Source of the DNA: Pseudomonas pergaminensis
GTDB lineage: Bacteria > Pseudomonadota > Gammaproteobacteria > Pseudomonadales > Pseudomonadaceae
DNA: 64,000 bases
Direction: 5' to 3'
Assembly (NCBI RefSeq): GCF_024112395.2
Contig: NZ_CP078013.2
Span: 310,001-374,000 of the forward strand
In this document: positions 26,977 through 36,130 of the stretch, one piece after another
How the letters are laid out: the number at the start of each line of letters is the position of its first letter
How positions within the stretch are numbered: the first letter of the stretch is position 1
The notes under the pieces: model-generated
Told to the model about the DNA's origin: nothing
The model's database searches: none
Seen by the model: only the letters and a program-made list of their open reading frames with translations
Made by a program: the position numbers and the translations under genes

Positions 26977-28169
26977 TGCGTAAAGCCGGTTGGGTGGCGT
27001 TGGGCCTCGCGCTCTTCGCCGGCGCGGCCCAAGCGCAGACGTGCGACGCGCAGTGGCCGTTGTGGCAGAACTACGCGACGCGCTTTGTGCAGGATGACGG
27101 GCGGGTGTTGAACTCGTCGCTGAACCCCAGCGAAAGCAATTCCGAAGGCCAGTCCTATGCGATGTTCTTTGCCCTGGTGGGCAACGACCGTGCGCGTTTT
27201 GACAAGCTCTGGACCTGGACCAAGGCCAACATGGCCGGCAACGACATCACCCGCAACCTGCCAGGCTGGCTGTGGGGCAAGAAGAAGACTGGCGAGTGGG
27301 GCGTGATCGACGCCAACTCTGCCAGCGACGCTGACCTGTGGGTGGCCTACGCGCTGCTGGAAGCGGCGCGGGTGTGGAATGTGCCGCAGTACCGCGCCGA
27401 TGCGCAGCGGGTGTTGGCCAATGTCGAAAAGACGTTGATCGTGCGCGTACCGGGCCTGGGCAAGATGCTGTTGCCGGGGCCGGTAGGTTACAGCTACCCC
27501 GACGGGTTGTGGCGTTTCAACCCCAGCTACCAAGTGCTGGCGCAGTTGCGACGCTTCCACAAGGAACGTCCCGACGGTGGCTGGAACGACGTGGCCGAGA
27601 GCAATGCCAAGATGCTCGCCGACCCCAAGAGCAACCCCCACGGTATCGCCGCCAACTGGGTCGGCTACCGCGCTACCGGCGCGAATGCCGGCGTGTTTGT
27701 GGTCGACCCGTATTCCGATGACCTCGGCAGCTACGACGCCATCCGCACTTACCTGTGGGCCGGCATGACCGCCAAGGCTGATCCGCTGGCGGCGCCGATG
27801 CTCAAGGCGTTGGCTGGCTTTTCCCGTGCGACGGCGGCCTCTCCCAGTGGCTTTCCGCCGGAGAAGATCCACGTGCTCAGCGGTGCAGCCGAAAACAACA
27901 ACGGCTTTTCGCCGCTGGGCTTCTCGGCCTCGGCCCTGGTGTTCTTCCAGGCGCGTGGCGAAACGGCCCTGATGCAACTGCAGAAAAACAAGCTGGACGA
28001 CGTGCTGGGCAAAGCCATGGCCCCGTCGGCGCCCGATAGCGCGCAGCCGGTGTATTACGACTACATGCTCAGCCTGTTCAGCCAAGGCTTTACCGATCAA
28101 AAGTACCGCTTCGAACAGGACGGTACGGTCAAATTATTCTGGGAGGGCGCATGCGCCGTCACACGCTAG
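26973..28169 (+). CDS. wssD: WssD: periplasmic endo-1,4-beta-glucanase (BcsZ, GH8)
   Basis: 398 residues from the ATG at 26973; the longer upstream frame is just wssC in another phase. It has a signal peptide (to AQAQ), then an (alpha/alpha)6 GH8 domain. Catalytic-region residues are visible: Glu58 in NSEGQSYAMFF (the general acid in BcsZ) and the SASDADLW segment (Asp119/Asp121). BcsZ trims or clears glucan in the periplasm and is needed for full cellulose production. The 3' end overlaps wssE by 19 bases. Confidence 0.95.
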   Translation: MMRKAGWVALGLALFAGAAQAQTCDAQWPLWQNYATRFVQDDGRVLNSSLNPSESNSEGQSYAMFFALVGNDRARFDKLWTWTKANMAGNDITRNLPGWLWGKKKTGEWGVIDANSASDADLWVAYALLEAARVWNVPQYRADAQRVLANVEKTLIVRVPGLGKMLLPGPVGYSYPDGLWRFNPSYQVLAQLRRFHKERPDGGWNDVAESNAKMLADPKSNPHGIAANWVGYRATGANAGVFVVDPYSDDLGSYDAIRTYLWAGMTAKADPLAAPMLKALAGFSRATAASPSGFPPEKIHVLSGAAENNNGFSPLGFSASALVFFQARGETALMQLQKNKLDDVLGKAMAPSAPDSAQPVYYDYMLSLFSQGFTDQKYRFEQDGTVKLFWEGACAVTR

Positions 28170-31100
28170 CCCTCGCGATAGTGGCTGCCCTGGTGTCCAG
28201 CGCCAGCCTCGCCGCGACCACTGACCCCCAAACCTTGCTGATCGAACAGGGTTACTACTGGCAGTCGAAGAAAAACCCGGAACGGGCCACCGAGTCCTGG
28301 CAGAAGCTGCTGGGCCTGAGCCCGGAGCAGCCGGACGCGCTGTACGGCCTGGGTCTGATCCAGGTGCAAAAGCAGCACCCGGATGAGGCGCAAAAGTACC
28401 TGGCCCGCCTGCGCGCGATTTCGCCGCTACCACGCCAGGCGTTGCAGCTTGAGCAGGACATTCTGGTCAACGTACCCGCCAATGCCAAGTTGCTGGAGCA
28501 GGCCCGTGAGCTGGGCGAACCGGTGGAAGAGCGCGAACAGGCTGTCGCGCTGTACCGCCAGATTTTCCAGGATCGCCAGCCTCAAGGCTTGATTGCCCGT
28601 GAGTATTACAACGCCCTGGCCTTCACCCCCAAGGGCACTGCCGAGGGTATCGCCGGCTTGCAACGAGTGACGCGTGAGCGGCCGGATGACGCGATTGCCG
28701 CGTTGTTCCTGGCTCGGCACCTGGCGCGCAACCCCGGCACCCGTGTCGAAGGGATCCGCGCCATGGCACGCCTGGCGCCCAACAACGAAGTCGGCGGCGC
28801 CGCTGACGAAGGCTGGCGCTTTGCGTTGGTCTGGCTCGGCGCACCCAACCGTGACCAAGTGCCGTTGTTCCAGGAATTCCTTGCCAAGCACCCGGACGAC
28901 AGCGAGATCCGTGAGCTGATGAACAAGGGCATCGCCCAGGGCAAAGGGGACGGTGGCTGGCAGCGCGATCCGAAGCTGGTCAAGGCATTCAAGGCGCTCG
29001 ACGCGGGTGACCTGAAAACCGCCGAGCCATTGCTGGCGGCGCGCCTGGCGGAAAAATCAAACGATGTCGATGCCCTCGGCGGTATGGGCGTGTTGCGCCA
29101 ACAGCAGCAGCGCTTCAGCGAAGCGGAAAATTACCTGGCCCAGGCCACCCGCTTGCCTGGCGGTGCGGCCTGGCAAAAAGCCCTGAATGACGTGCGTTAC
29201 TGGAGCCTGCTCAAACAGGCCAGGGACGCGCAGAATGCCGGCCGCAGCAGCCAGGCCCGCGACCTCGCCGCGCAGGCCGAGCGCCTGAACCCGAGCCGGG
29301 CGGATGCCACCGTGGCCCTCGCTGGTTTCCAGGCCCAGGACAATCAACTCGACGCCTCCGAAGCCAGCTACCGCAAAGTGCTGGCGCGCAACCCAGGCGA
29401 TGCGGACGCGTTGAATGGCCTGATCGGCGTACTGTCGCAGTCCGGTCGTCCGGAAGAAGCCTTGAAGCTGATCGACTCGGTGTCTGCAGCGGACCGCGCC
29501 AAGCTGTCCTCCAACGTGAAAATCAAGGCCCTGCGAGCGACCCAGTTGGGCAAGGTCGCCGATCAGCGTGGCGACTTGAAGGCCGCGCAAGCCGCGTACC
29601 AACAGGCGCTCGACGCTGACCCGGAAAACCCTTGGACGCGTTTCGCCCTGGCACGGGTTTACCTGCGCGACGGGCAGATTCGCAATGCCCGCGCCTTGCT
29701 TGACGGCCTGCTCAAAAGCCAGCCCAACCAACCGGACGCGCTGTACACCAGTACCTTGCTGTCGGTTGAACTGGACGAGTGGAAAGCCGCCGATGCAACA
29801 CTGTCGCGCATTCCTGCCGGCCAGCGCACCGCTGATATGAATGAGTTGGCGAGTGACATCGCTCTGCACAAGCAGACCGAAATCGCGATCGAAAGCGCTC
29901 GCCGTGGCCAGCGCCCGGAAGCCCTGGCCTTGCTGGGACGCAGCGCGACGCTGGCAGGTAAAAAGCCCGAGCGTCTGGCGGTGTTGGCATCTGCCTACGT
30001 GGACGTTGGCGCGCCGGAAGAGGGCTTGCAGATCATGCAAGGTGTGCTGGACAGCACGCCTGATCCGACCGCCGACCAGAGGCTGCTCTACGCGGGTGTA
30101 CTGCTCAAAGCCAACCACTACACCGAGGCCGGCGACATCCTGCGCGGCATGCAGGGCCAGCCGCTGAGTGATGCCGGGCGTCAACGCTACGAAGACCTGA
30201 TCTTCCAGTATCGGGTCAAGCAAGCCGATGCGTTGCGCGAGAAGAACGACCTGGTGGCAGCTTACGACATGCTCTCGCCGGCACTGGTGCAGCGGCCCCA
30301 TGACGCCTCGGCCATTGCCGTGCTGGCGCGTATGTATGCCGACGGCGGCGACGGCAAGAAAGCCATGGCGCTTTACGAGCCGCTCGTGCAGCAGAACCCC
30401 AATAACGCGCGCCTGCAACTGGGCCTGGCCGGTATCGCCTTGAAGGGCGGTAACCGTAGCCTGGCCGAGTCGGCCACCGACAAGGCGCTGCGGCTGGACC
30501 CGACCAGTGCCGAGACGCTGACGACGGCGGGGCAGATCTATCAGGGCCTGGGCCGCAATGCCGAAGCAGCGGAGTTGTTGCGTCGCGCCCTGGCGATTGA
30601 AAACACCCAGCGGACCCAGGCGCGTTCGGCCCTGGCGGACGCGCAAGGCGTGGCGTACAACCCATTTGTTGGCCTGCCGGGTCAGCGCCGCCAGATCACC
30701 GACCTGGCCGTTGACCGTGGCGCGGTGCCTCCGCCGATCGACGCGCCGGCAAACGTCATGCCCGCGCCGGTATCGGCGCCTGGAAATACGGTAACCGCCG
30801 CCGGCTTTGCACCTTCGAACAAACTGAGCGACCCGTTCGTGCCGCGGACGCGCATCGCCGCGTTGGACAACCCGACCCTGAGCCCGGCGCGCCGTGCCCT
30901 CGACGGTCTGCTGCGTGATCGTAGCCCGTACCTGGTGCAAGGCTTGAGCGTGCGCAGCAACAACGGTGAAAGTGGCTTGAGCAAAATCACCGATGTGGAA
31001 ACGCCCTTCGAGGCGCGTATGCCGGTGGGTGACTACAACGTAGCGTTGCGTGCGACGCCGGTGAGTTTGAGTTCCGGGACGGTCAAGGCCATCTCTGCGG

Positions 31101-32041
31101 CGCGCTTTGGCGCTGGTGCAGGTGAGGATGGCGCCAAGAGAGAAAACGGTGTCGGCCTGGCGGTCGCGGTCGAAGACCCGGCGCAAGGCGTCAAGGCCGA
31201 CATCGGCGTCAGCCCGGTGGGCTTCACCTACAACACCGTGGTCGGTGGCGTGAGTGTGAATCGACCGTTCACCGAAGGCGGCAACCTGCGTTATGGCGTG
31301 AATGTTTCGCGGCGGCCGGTCACTGACAGCGTGACCTCGTTTGCTGGTTCGAAAGCACGGATCACTACCGCCGATGGCGAGGTCATCGAGAAGAAGTGGG
31401 GCGGTGTCACTGCCAACGGCGGGCGTGCAGAACTGAGCTACGACAATCAGGAAATGGGTGCCTACGGGTATGCGTCGTTACATCAATTGCTCGGCAATCA
31501 CGTCGAAGACAATACGCGCATGGAACTGGGCAGTGGCGTCTACTGGTACCTGCGCAATACCCCAACCGACACCCTCACACTGGGCATCAGCGGCATGGCC
31601 ATGGGTTTCAAGGACAACCAGGGTAACTACACCTACGGCAACGGCGGCTACTTCAGTCCGCAGCGCTTCTTCTCCCTGGCTGTTCCAGTGCGTTGGGCGC
31701 AGAGTTTCGATCGCTTCAGCTACGAGTTGAAAAGCTCGGTGGGCGTGCAGCATATCGCGCAAGATGGCGCCGATTATTTCCCGACGGAAAAAGACCTGCA
31801 GGAAGCGTTTGAAAACCCGAAATACAAAAGCAGCAGCAAGACCGGCATCGGCTACAGCCTCAACGCAGCCGCCGAATACCGTCTTACCTCACGCTTCTAC
31901 CTGGGTGGCGAAGTCGGCGTCGACAACGCCCAGGATTATCGCCAGTACGTCGGCAACGCCTACCTGCGCTACCTGTTTGAAGACCTGAGCGGGCCTATGC
32001 CCTTGCCGGTCAGCCCTTACCGTTCCCCTTATTCGAATTGA
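28151..32041 (+). CDS. wssE: WssE: cellulose export TPR protein and outer-membrane porin (BcsC)
   Basis: 1296 residues: a signal peptide (to SASLAAT), many TPR repeats through ~residue 830, a proline-rich linker (VPPPIDAPANVMPAPVSAP), and a C-terminal BcsC barrel (~950-1296) with alternating strand pattern (YGVNVSRRPVTDSVTSF, YWYLRNTPTDTLTLGISG). It conducts cellulose across the periplasm and outer membrane. GGGAGG is directly upstream of the ATG, inside wssD. Architecture parallels PelB, the exporter of the neighbouring Pel system. Confidence 0.96.
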   Translation: MRRHTLALAIVAALVSSASLAATTDPQTLLIEQGYYWQSKKNPERATESWQKLLGLSPEQPDALYGLGLIQVQKQHPDEAQKYLARLRAISPLPRQALQLEQDILVNVPANAKLLEQARELGEPVEEREQAVALYRQIFQDRQPQGLIAREYYNALAFTPKGTAEGIAGLQRVTRERPDDAIAALFLARHLARNPGTRVEGIRAMARLAPNNEVGGAADEGWRFALVWLGAPNRDQVPLFQEFLAKHPDDSEIRELMNKGIAQGKGDGGWQRDPKLVKAFKALDAGDLKTAEPLLAARLAEKSNDVDALGGMGVLRQQQQRFSEAENYLAQATRLPGGAAWQKALNDVRYWSLLKQARDAQNAGRSSQARDLAAQAERLNPSRADATVALAGFQAQDNQLDASEASYRKVLARNPGDADALNGLIGVLSQSGRPEEALKLIDSVSAADRAKLSSNVKIKALRATQLGKVADQRGDLKAAQAAYQQALDADPENPWTRFALARVYLRDGQIRNARALLDGLLKSQPNQPDALYTSTLLSVELDEWKAADATLSRIPAGQRTADMNELASDIALHKQTEIAIESARRGQRPEALALLGRSATLAGKKPERLAVLASAYVDVGAPEEGLQIMQGVLDSTPDPTADQRLLYAGVLLKANHYTEAGDILRGMQGQPLSDAGRQRYEDLIFQYRVKQADALREKNDLVAAYDMLSPALVQRPHDASAIAVLARMYADGGDGKKAMALYEPLVQQNPNNARLQLGLAGIALKGGNRSLAESATDKALRLDPTSAETLTTAGQIYQGLGRNAEAAELLRRALAIENTQRTQARSALADAQGVAYNPFVGLPGQRRQITDLAVDRGAVPPPIDAPANVMPAPVSAPGNTVTAAGFAPSNKLSDPFVPRTRIAALDNPTLSPARRALDGLLRDRSPYLVQGLSVRSNNGESGLSKITDVETPFEARMPVGDYNVALRATPVSLSSGTVKAISAARFGAGAGEDGAKRENGVGLAVAVEDPAQGVKADIGVSPVGFTYNTVVGGVSVNRPFTEGGNLRYGVNVSRRPVTDSVTSFAGSKARITTADGEVIEKKWGGVTANGGRAELSYDNQEMGAYGYASLHQLLGNHVEDNTRMELGSGVYWYLRNTPTDTLTLGISGMAMGFKDNQGNYTYGNGGYFSPQRFFSLAVPVRWAQSFDRFSYELKSSVGVQHIAQDGADYFPTEKDLQEAFENPKYKSSSKTGIGYSLNAAAEYRLTSRFYLGGEVGVDNAQDYRQYVGNAYLRYLFEDLSGPMPLPVSPYRSPYSN

Positions 32042-32057
32042 TTGATAGGAGTCATCC

Positions 32058-32720
32058 ATGCCTGTTTCTGCAATTGCCGGCCTGACCCTGCTGGTACTCG
32101 GTGAAAGCCACTTGAGCTTCCCGGACCATTTGCTGGACCCACTGCAAGCCAACCTCACCGCCCAAGGCGCCAAGGTGCACACCATCGGTGCCTGCGGCGC
32201 CGGTGCAGCCGACTGGGTCGTGCCAAAGAAAGTCGATTGTGGTGCCGAGCAGTTGCCGGGTGGCAAACCTCAGGTGTTCGGCAAAAACGCCATGAGCACC
32301 ACGCCGGTCAAGGACCTGATCGCCAAGGACAAGCCGGACCTCGTGGTGATCATCATCGGCGACACCATGGCCTCCTACCCGGACCCGCAGTTCCCAAAAG
32401 TCTGGGCGTGGAAGAGTGTGACCTCACTGACCAAGGCTGTCAGCGAAACCGGCACCAAATGCGTATGGGTAGGCCCGGCCTGGGGCAAGGTCGGCAGCAT
32501 GTACAAGAAGGATGACGCGCGCACCAAGTTGATGTCGTCGTTCCTGGCAACCAATGTGGCGCCATGCACTTACATCGACTCGCTGACCTTCTCCAAACCG
32601 GGCGAGTGGATCACCACTGACGGCCAGCATTTCACCATCGACGGCTACCAGAAGTGGGCCAAGGCCATCGGCGGCGCGCTGTCGGCATTGCCGGCGGATG
32701 CCGTGAAAGGAGCCAAGTGA
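32058..32720 (+). CDS. wssF: WssF: SGNH-type protein of cellulose acetylation
   Basis: 220 residues. An N-terminal block LLVLGESHLSF has Ser17 where SGNH hydrolases carry the nucleophile (GES instead of GDS). VVIIIGDTMASYPD is the middle block, and DGQH (Asp188-His191) fits the C-terminal Asp-x-x-His dyad. The N-terminus is only weakly hydrophobic, so periplasmic export is uncertain. In P. fluorescens SBW25, wssF-I are required for partial acetylation of cellulose; WssF is proposed to present acetyl groups to the other proteins. It follows wssE by 16 bases. Confidence 0.9.
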   Translation: MPVSAIAGLTLLVLGESHLSFPDHLLDPLQANLTAQGAKVHTIGACGAGAADWVVPKKVDCGAEQLPGGKPQVFGKNAMSTTPVKDLIAKDKPDLVVIIIGDTMASYPDPQFPKVWAWKSVTSLTKAVSETGTKCVWVGPAWGKVGSMYKKDDARTKLMSSFLATNVAPCTYIDSLTFSKPGEWITTDGQHFTIDGYQKWAKAIGGALSALPADAVKGAK

Positions 32721-33385
32721 TGAAGCGCATCACTCTGGGCCTGGCGACCTTGCTCGCCAGTGTCAGCGCCTACAGCGCCGACATTCCGCTGTACCCCACC
32801 GGGCCGGAAAAAGACTCGGCGTTCCTGCGGTTTGCCAATGGCACCGCCAGCGAATTGGAACTGGTCGCCGACGGTTCCAAGGCCAGCCTGGTATTGGCGG
32901 GCGACAAGCTGGTTTCCGACTACCTGCCGGTATCGGGCGGCAGTGCTCCTATCAAGGGTGTGTTGAGCCAGGGCGACAAGACGGCTGACCTGAGCGTCAC
33001 CGTGGCCCCGGGCGAGTTTGCCACGGTGGTCGCGGTGACGGATGCCAAAGGCGGCATTCGCCAAGTGGTGATCCATGAGCAACCGGATGATTTCAATGCG
33101 CTGAAAGCCTCCCTGGCGTTCATCAACGCCGACGCCGCGTGCGCCGACGCCAGTCTGGAAGCTGTGGCACAGAAGGCCGAGCTGTTCAAAAAGGTTGTTG
33201 AAGGTTCGGTGCAGCGCCGCATGATCAACCCGGTGGAACTGTCGGTGCAGCTCAAGTGCGCGGGGGCGCCGGTTGGCCAGCCGCTGACGTTCAGCCTCAA
33301 GGCCGGCGAACGCTACAGCGTGTTGGCGCTGCCATCCGCCACGGGCTCACGGTTGTTGTTCGCGCCTGATTCGCTCGCTAACTGA
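32720..33385 (+). CDS. wssG: WssG: periplasmic AlgF-like acetylation protein
   Basis: 221 residues with a signal peptide ending SAYSADIPLYPTGP. The start of the mature protein and the overall beta-rich composition resemble AlgF of the alginate O-acetylation complex. The AAACADASLEAVAQKAELF helix and KCAGAPVG Cys suggest a possible disulfide with DAACADAS. In the wss system it cooperates with WssH and WssI. The ATG overlaps the wssF stop by one base (GTGATG), so translation is coupled. Confidence 0.9.
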   Translation: MKRITLGLATLLASVSAYSADIPLYPTGPEKDSAFLRFANGTASELELVADGSKASLVLAGDKLVSDYLPVSGGSAPIKGVLSQGDKTADLSVTVAPGEFATVVAVTDAKGGIRQVVIHEQPDDFNALKASLAFINADAACADASLEAVAQKAELFKKVVEGSVQRRMINPVELSVQLKCAGAPVGQPLTFSLKAGERYSVLALPSATGSRLLFAPDSLAN

Positions 33386-33401
33386 TCAGGCCCGAACCAC
33401 C

Positions 33402-34817
33402 ATGGTCTTTGCCTCACTCGAATTCCTCACGCTGTTCCTGCCGGCCTTCCTGTTGATCTACGCCCTGGCTCGTCCGAGCTGGCGCAACGTCATCCTGTTG
33501 ATCGGCAGCTGGTTGTTCTACGGCTGGTTGAGCCCGTTGTTCCTGTTCCTGCACATGGTGTTGACCGTGGTGGCATGGGTCGGCGGCTTGCTGGTGGACC
33601 GCTCCCGTGAGGACGGCAAAGGCCGGGTGCGCCTGTTGATCGCGTTGATCGTGTTCAACACGGCGGTGCTGTGTTGGTACAAGTACGCCAACATCGTCGC
33701 TGGCACTGTGAGCGAGGTGATCACTTGGTACGGTGCGATGCCGCTGGACTGGCAACGCGTGGCCTTGCCGGCCGGCTTGTCGTTCATCGTGTTGCAGGCG
33801 ATTTCCTACCTGGTGGATGTGCACCGGCACACGGTGCCGGTGGAGCGCAGCTTCATCAACTACGCCACCTATATCTCGATGTTCGGGCACTCGATTGCCG
33901 GTCCGATCATCCGTTACGACTGGGTTCGCCGCGAGCTGAACCAGCGTTATTTCAACTGGGCGAATTTCTCCCTGGGCGCGCGGCGCTTCATGATCGGCAT
34001 GGGCATGAAAGTGCTGGTGGCCGACACCCTGTCGCCGCTGGTGGACATTGCCTTTCACCTGGAGAACCCAAGCCTGGTGGACGCCTGGATCGGTTGCCTG
34101 GCGTATTCGCTGCAACTGTTCTTCGACTTCGCCGGCTACAGCGCCATGGCCATCGGCCTGGGCCTGATGCTGGGCTTCCACTTCCCGGAAAACTTCAACC
34201 GGCCCTATCTGGCCAGCAGCATCCAGGACTTCTGGCGGCGCTGGCATTTGTCGTTGTCCAGCTGGTTGCGCGACTACCTGTACATCGCCCTGGGTGGTAA
34301 CCGCGATGGCGTGTGGCGCACCTATCGCAACCTATTCCTGACCATGGCGATCGCCGGCCTGTGGCACGGCGGCGACAGTTGGAACTACCTGCTGTGGGGT
34401 TCGGCTCACGGCGTGGCGTTGTGCGTGGACCGTGCGTGGTCGCGTTCGAGCTTGCCGAGCATTCCGCCGGTGCTGTCGCACATCCTCACCTTGCTGTTTG
34501 TGTGCCTGGCCTGGACCCTGTTCCGCGCGCCGGACTTCCACTCGGCGCTGACCCTGTACGCCGGCCAGTTCGGTATGCATGGCATGGGCCTGGGTGACGC
34601 GATGGCCGTGGCCATGCGCCCGGCCCACGGCATGGCGGCCTTGTTGGGCCTGGTGTGCATCATTGCGCCGATCTGGCAGGTGCGTTGCGAACAGCGTTTC
34701 GGCACCCAGCCGTGGTTTGTCCTGGCGGCTTCACTGTGGCCGGTGGCGGGGTTTGTGTTGTCGTTTGCGCTGATTGCCAGCCGCGACGCCGTACCGTTTC
34801 TGTACTTTCAGTTCTAA
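33402..34817 (+). CDS. wssH: WssH: MBOAT-family membrane O-acetyltransferase (AlgI-like)
   Basis: 471 residues with about ten transmembrane segments. MBOAT signature residues are present: GHSIAGPIIRYDW, FWRRWHLSLSSWLRDYLYI and WHGGDSWNYLLWGSAHG, giving the conserved His322 and His336. By analogy with AlgI it moves acetyl groups from a cytoplasmic donor across the inner membrane for addition to cellulose. 16 bases separate it from wssG and 12 from wssI. Confidence 0.95.
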   Translation: MVFASLEFLTLFLPAFLLIYALARPSWRNVILLIGSWLFYGWLSPLFLFLHMVLTVVAWVGGLLVDRSREDGKGRVRLLIALIVFNTAVLCWYKYANIVAGTVSEVITWYGAMPLDWQRVALPAGLSFIVLQAISYLVDVHRHTVPVERSFINYATYISMFGHSIAGPIIRYDWVRRELNQRYFNWANFSLGARRFMIGMGMKVLVADTLSPLVDIAFHLENPSLVDAWIGCLAYSLQLFFDFAGYSAMAIGLGLMLGFHFPENFNRPYLASSIQDFWRRWHLSLSSWLRDYLYIALGGNRDGVWRTYRNLFLTMAIAGLWHGGDSWNYLLWGSAHGVALCVDRAWSRSSLPSIPPVLSHILTLLFVCLAWTLFRAPDFHSALTLYAGQFGMHGMGLGDAMAVAMRPAHGMAALLGLVCIIAPIWQVRCEQRFGTQPWFVLAASLWPVAGFVLSFALIASRDAVPFLYFQF

Positions 34818-34829
34818 GGACGCCCGACC

Positions 34830-35954
34830 ATGCCTGCTCCTACCGCGCCGACTCCACCGAGCGACTTGGCCGTTCGCACCAGCCCCCTGGCGGCCTGGGT
34901 GCTGGTGCCCTTTTTGGCGGCGGGGCTGTTGTCCTGCGCTTGGCTGATGGTGAAGGGGCCGATCAGTTATGTGCCGGCCAAGGTCGACAGCGACATGTTG
35001 CTTCATGGCGACCTGACCCACCGTTTTGCCAAGGAACTAGCCAAGGCGCCGATGGCGATCCAGGCCGCCAACCTGGAGCGCGGCGGCAGCTGGCTGGTGT
35101 TCGGCGACACAGGGCCGCGCGTGCGTCCGGGTTGCCCCGGCTGGCTGTTTATCAGCGATGAGCTGCGCATCAACCGCCATGCCGAGGGCAATGCCCAGAC
35201 CAAGGCCCAGGCGGTGATCGACCTGCAAAAACAACTGAGTCACAAAGGCATCGACCTGCAAGTGGTGGTGGTACCGGACAAGAGCCGCATCGCCGCCGCC
35301 CAGCGCTGTGGCCTGTACCGTCCAGCCGTGCTCGATAGTCGAATCCGCGATTGGACCGCCGCGTTGCAAGCGGCTGGTGTTTCTGCTCTGGACCTCACGG
35401 ATACACTCAAGCCCTTGGGCGCCGAAGCCTATCTGCGCACGGACACCCACTGGAGCGAAACCGGCGCTAACGCCGGTGCCCAGGCCCTGGCGCAGCGTAT
35501 CCAGCAACACGGTATCAAGGCCACGCCCGAGCAAAGCTTCGACATCACCCAGGCGCCGCTCGCCGTGCGCCCAGGTGACCTGGTGCGGCTGGCCGGTCTC
35601 GATTGGTTGCCGCCCAAGCTGCAGCCGCCCGTCGAGTCGGTCGCGGCCAGCACGGCGCATGAAACCGCAGGCGCCACCAGCAATGCCGACGACCTGTTTG
35701 GCGACGCGGGCCTGCCCAATGTGGCGCTGATCGGCACCTCGTTCTCGCGTAATTCCAATTTCGTCGGTTTCCTGCAAAAGGCCCTGAATGCGCCTGTGGG
35801 TAATTTCAGCAAAGACGGGGGGGAATTCTCGGGCGCGGCCAAGGCTTACTTTGAAAGTCCGGCCTTCAAGCAAACACCACCAAAATTACTGATTTGGGAA
35901 ATTCCAGAGCGGGATCTGCAAACGCCCTACGATTCGATCAACATTGGTCAGTAA
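34830..35954 (+). CDS. wssI: WssI: membrane-anchored SGNH acetyltransferase (AlgJ/AlgX-like)
   Basis: 374 residues. One N-terminal transmembrane helix (~25-45) anchors a periplasmic SGNH-like domain. The DTHW block (Asp205-His207, RTDTHWSETG) and GTSFSRNSNF (Ser304/Ser306) are typical of the AlgJ/AlgX family, which transfers acetyl groups to the polysaccharide. CPGWLFISDEL is another family block. It is the last of the four acetylation genes; a 176-base gap with a dyad follows. Confidence 0.93.
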   Translation: MPAPTAPTPPSDLAVRTSPLAAWVLVPFLAAGLLSCAWLMVKGPISYVPAKVDSDMLLHGDLTHRFAKELAKAPMAIQAANLERGGSWLVFGDTGPRVRPGCPGWLFISDELRINRHAEGNAQTKAQAVIDLQKQLSHKGIDLQVVVVPDKSRIAAAQRCGLYRPAVLDSRIRDWTAALQAAGVSALDLTDTLKPLGAEAYLRTDTHWSETGANAGAQALAQRIQQHGIKATPEQSFDITQAPLAVRPGDLVRLAGLDWLPPKLQPPVESVAASTAHETAGATSNADDLFGDAGLPNVALIGTSFSRNSNFVGFLQKALNAPVGNFSKDGGEFSGAAKAYFESPAFKQTPPKLLIWEIPERDLQTPYDSINIGQ

Positions 35955-35970
35955 TTTGACGATCTGCCGT

Positions 35971-35989
35971 TTGTCTAAAAAATAGACAA
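35971..35989. promoter_or_regulatory. Palindrome in the wssI-wssJ gap
   Basis: TTGTCTA (35971-35977), AAAAA, TAGACAA (35983-35989): perfect 7-base arms 17 bases after wssI. It has no T-tract and is not a typical terminator; it may be an operator or an RNA-processing hairpin. Confidence 0.4.
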
Positions 35990-36130
35990 CCACATCATCA
36001 AAATAATGACACTTTTATGCGCTTGAAGCAGACTGCCTGCACTAGGGCGACCACAAAAAGACCTGCGGTAAGCAGTCGTATCAGCTGACCTTCTCACGTC
36101 TTTGAGCTTCGCCGTGATGAGGAATTCGCT

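Noticed and set aside
29057..31186. A 709-codon open frame on the minus strand inside wssE
   Set aside because: High G+C codon bias creates long antisense frames. It has no ribosome binding site, its composition is Arg/Gln/His-rich and unnatural, and the plus-strand gene is clear. The same holds for long antisense frames in pelA, pelB, wssB and gabP.
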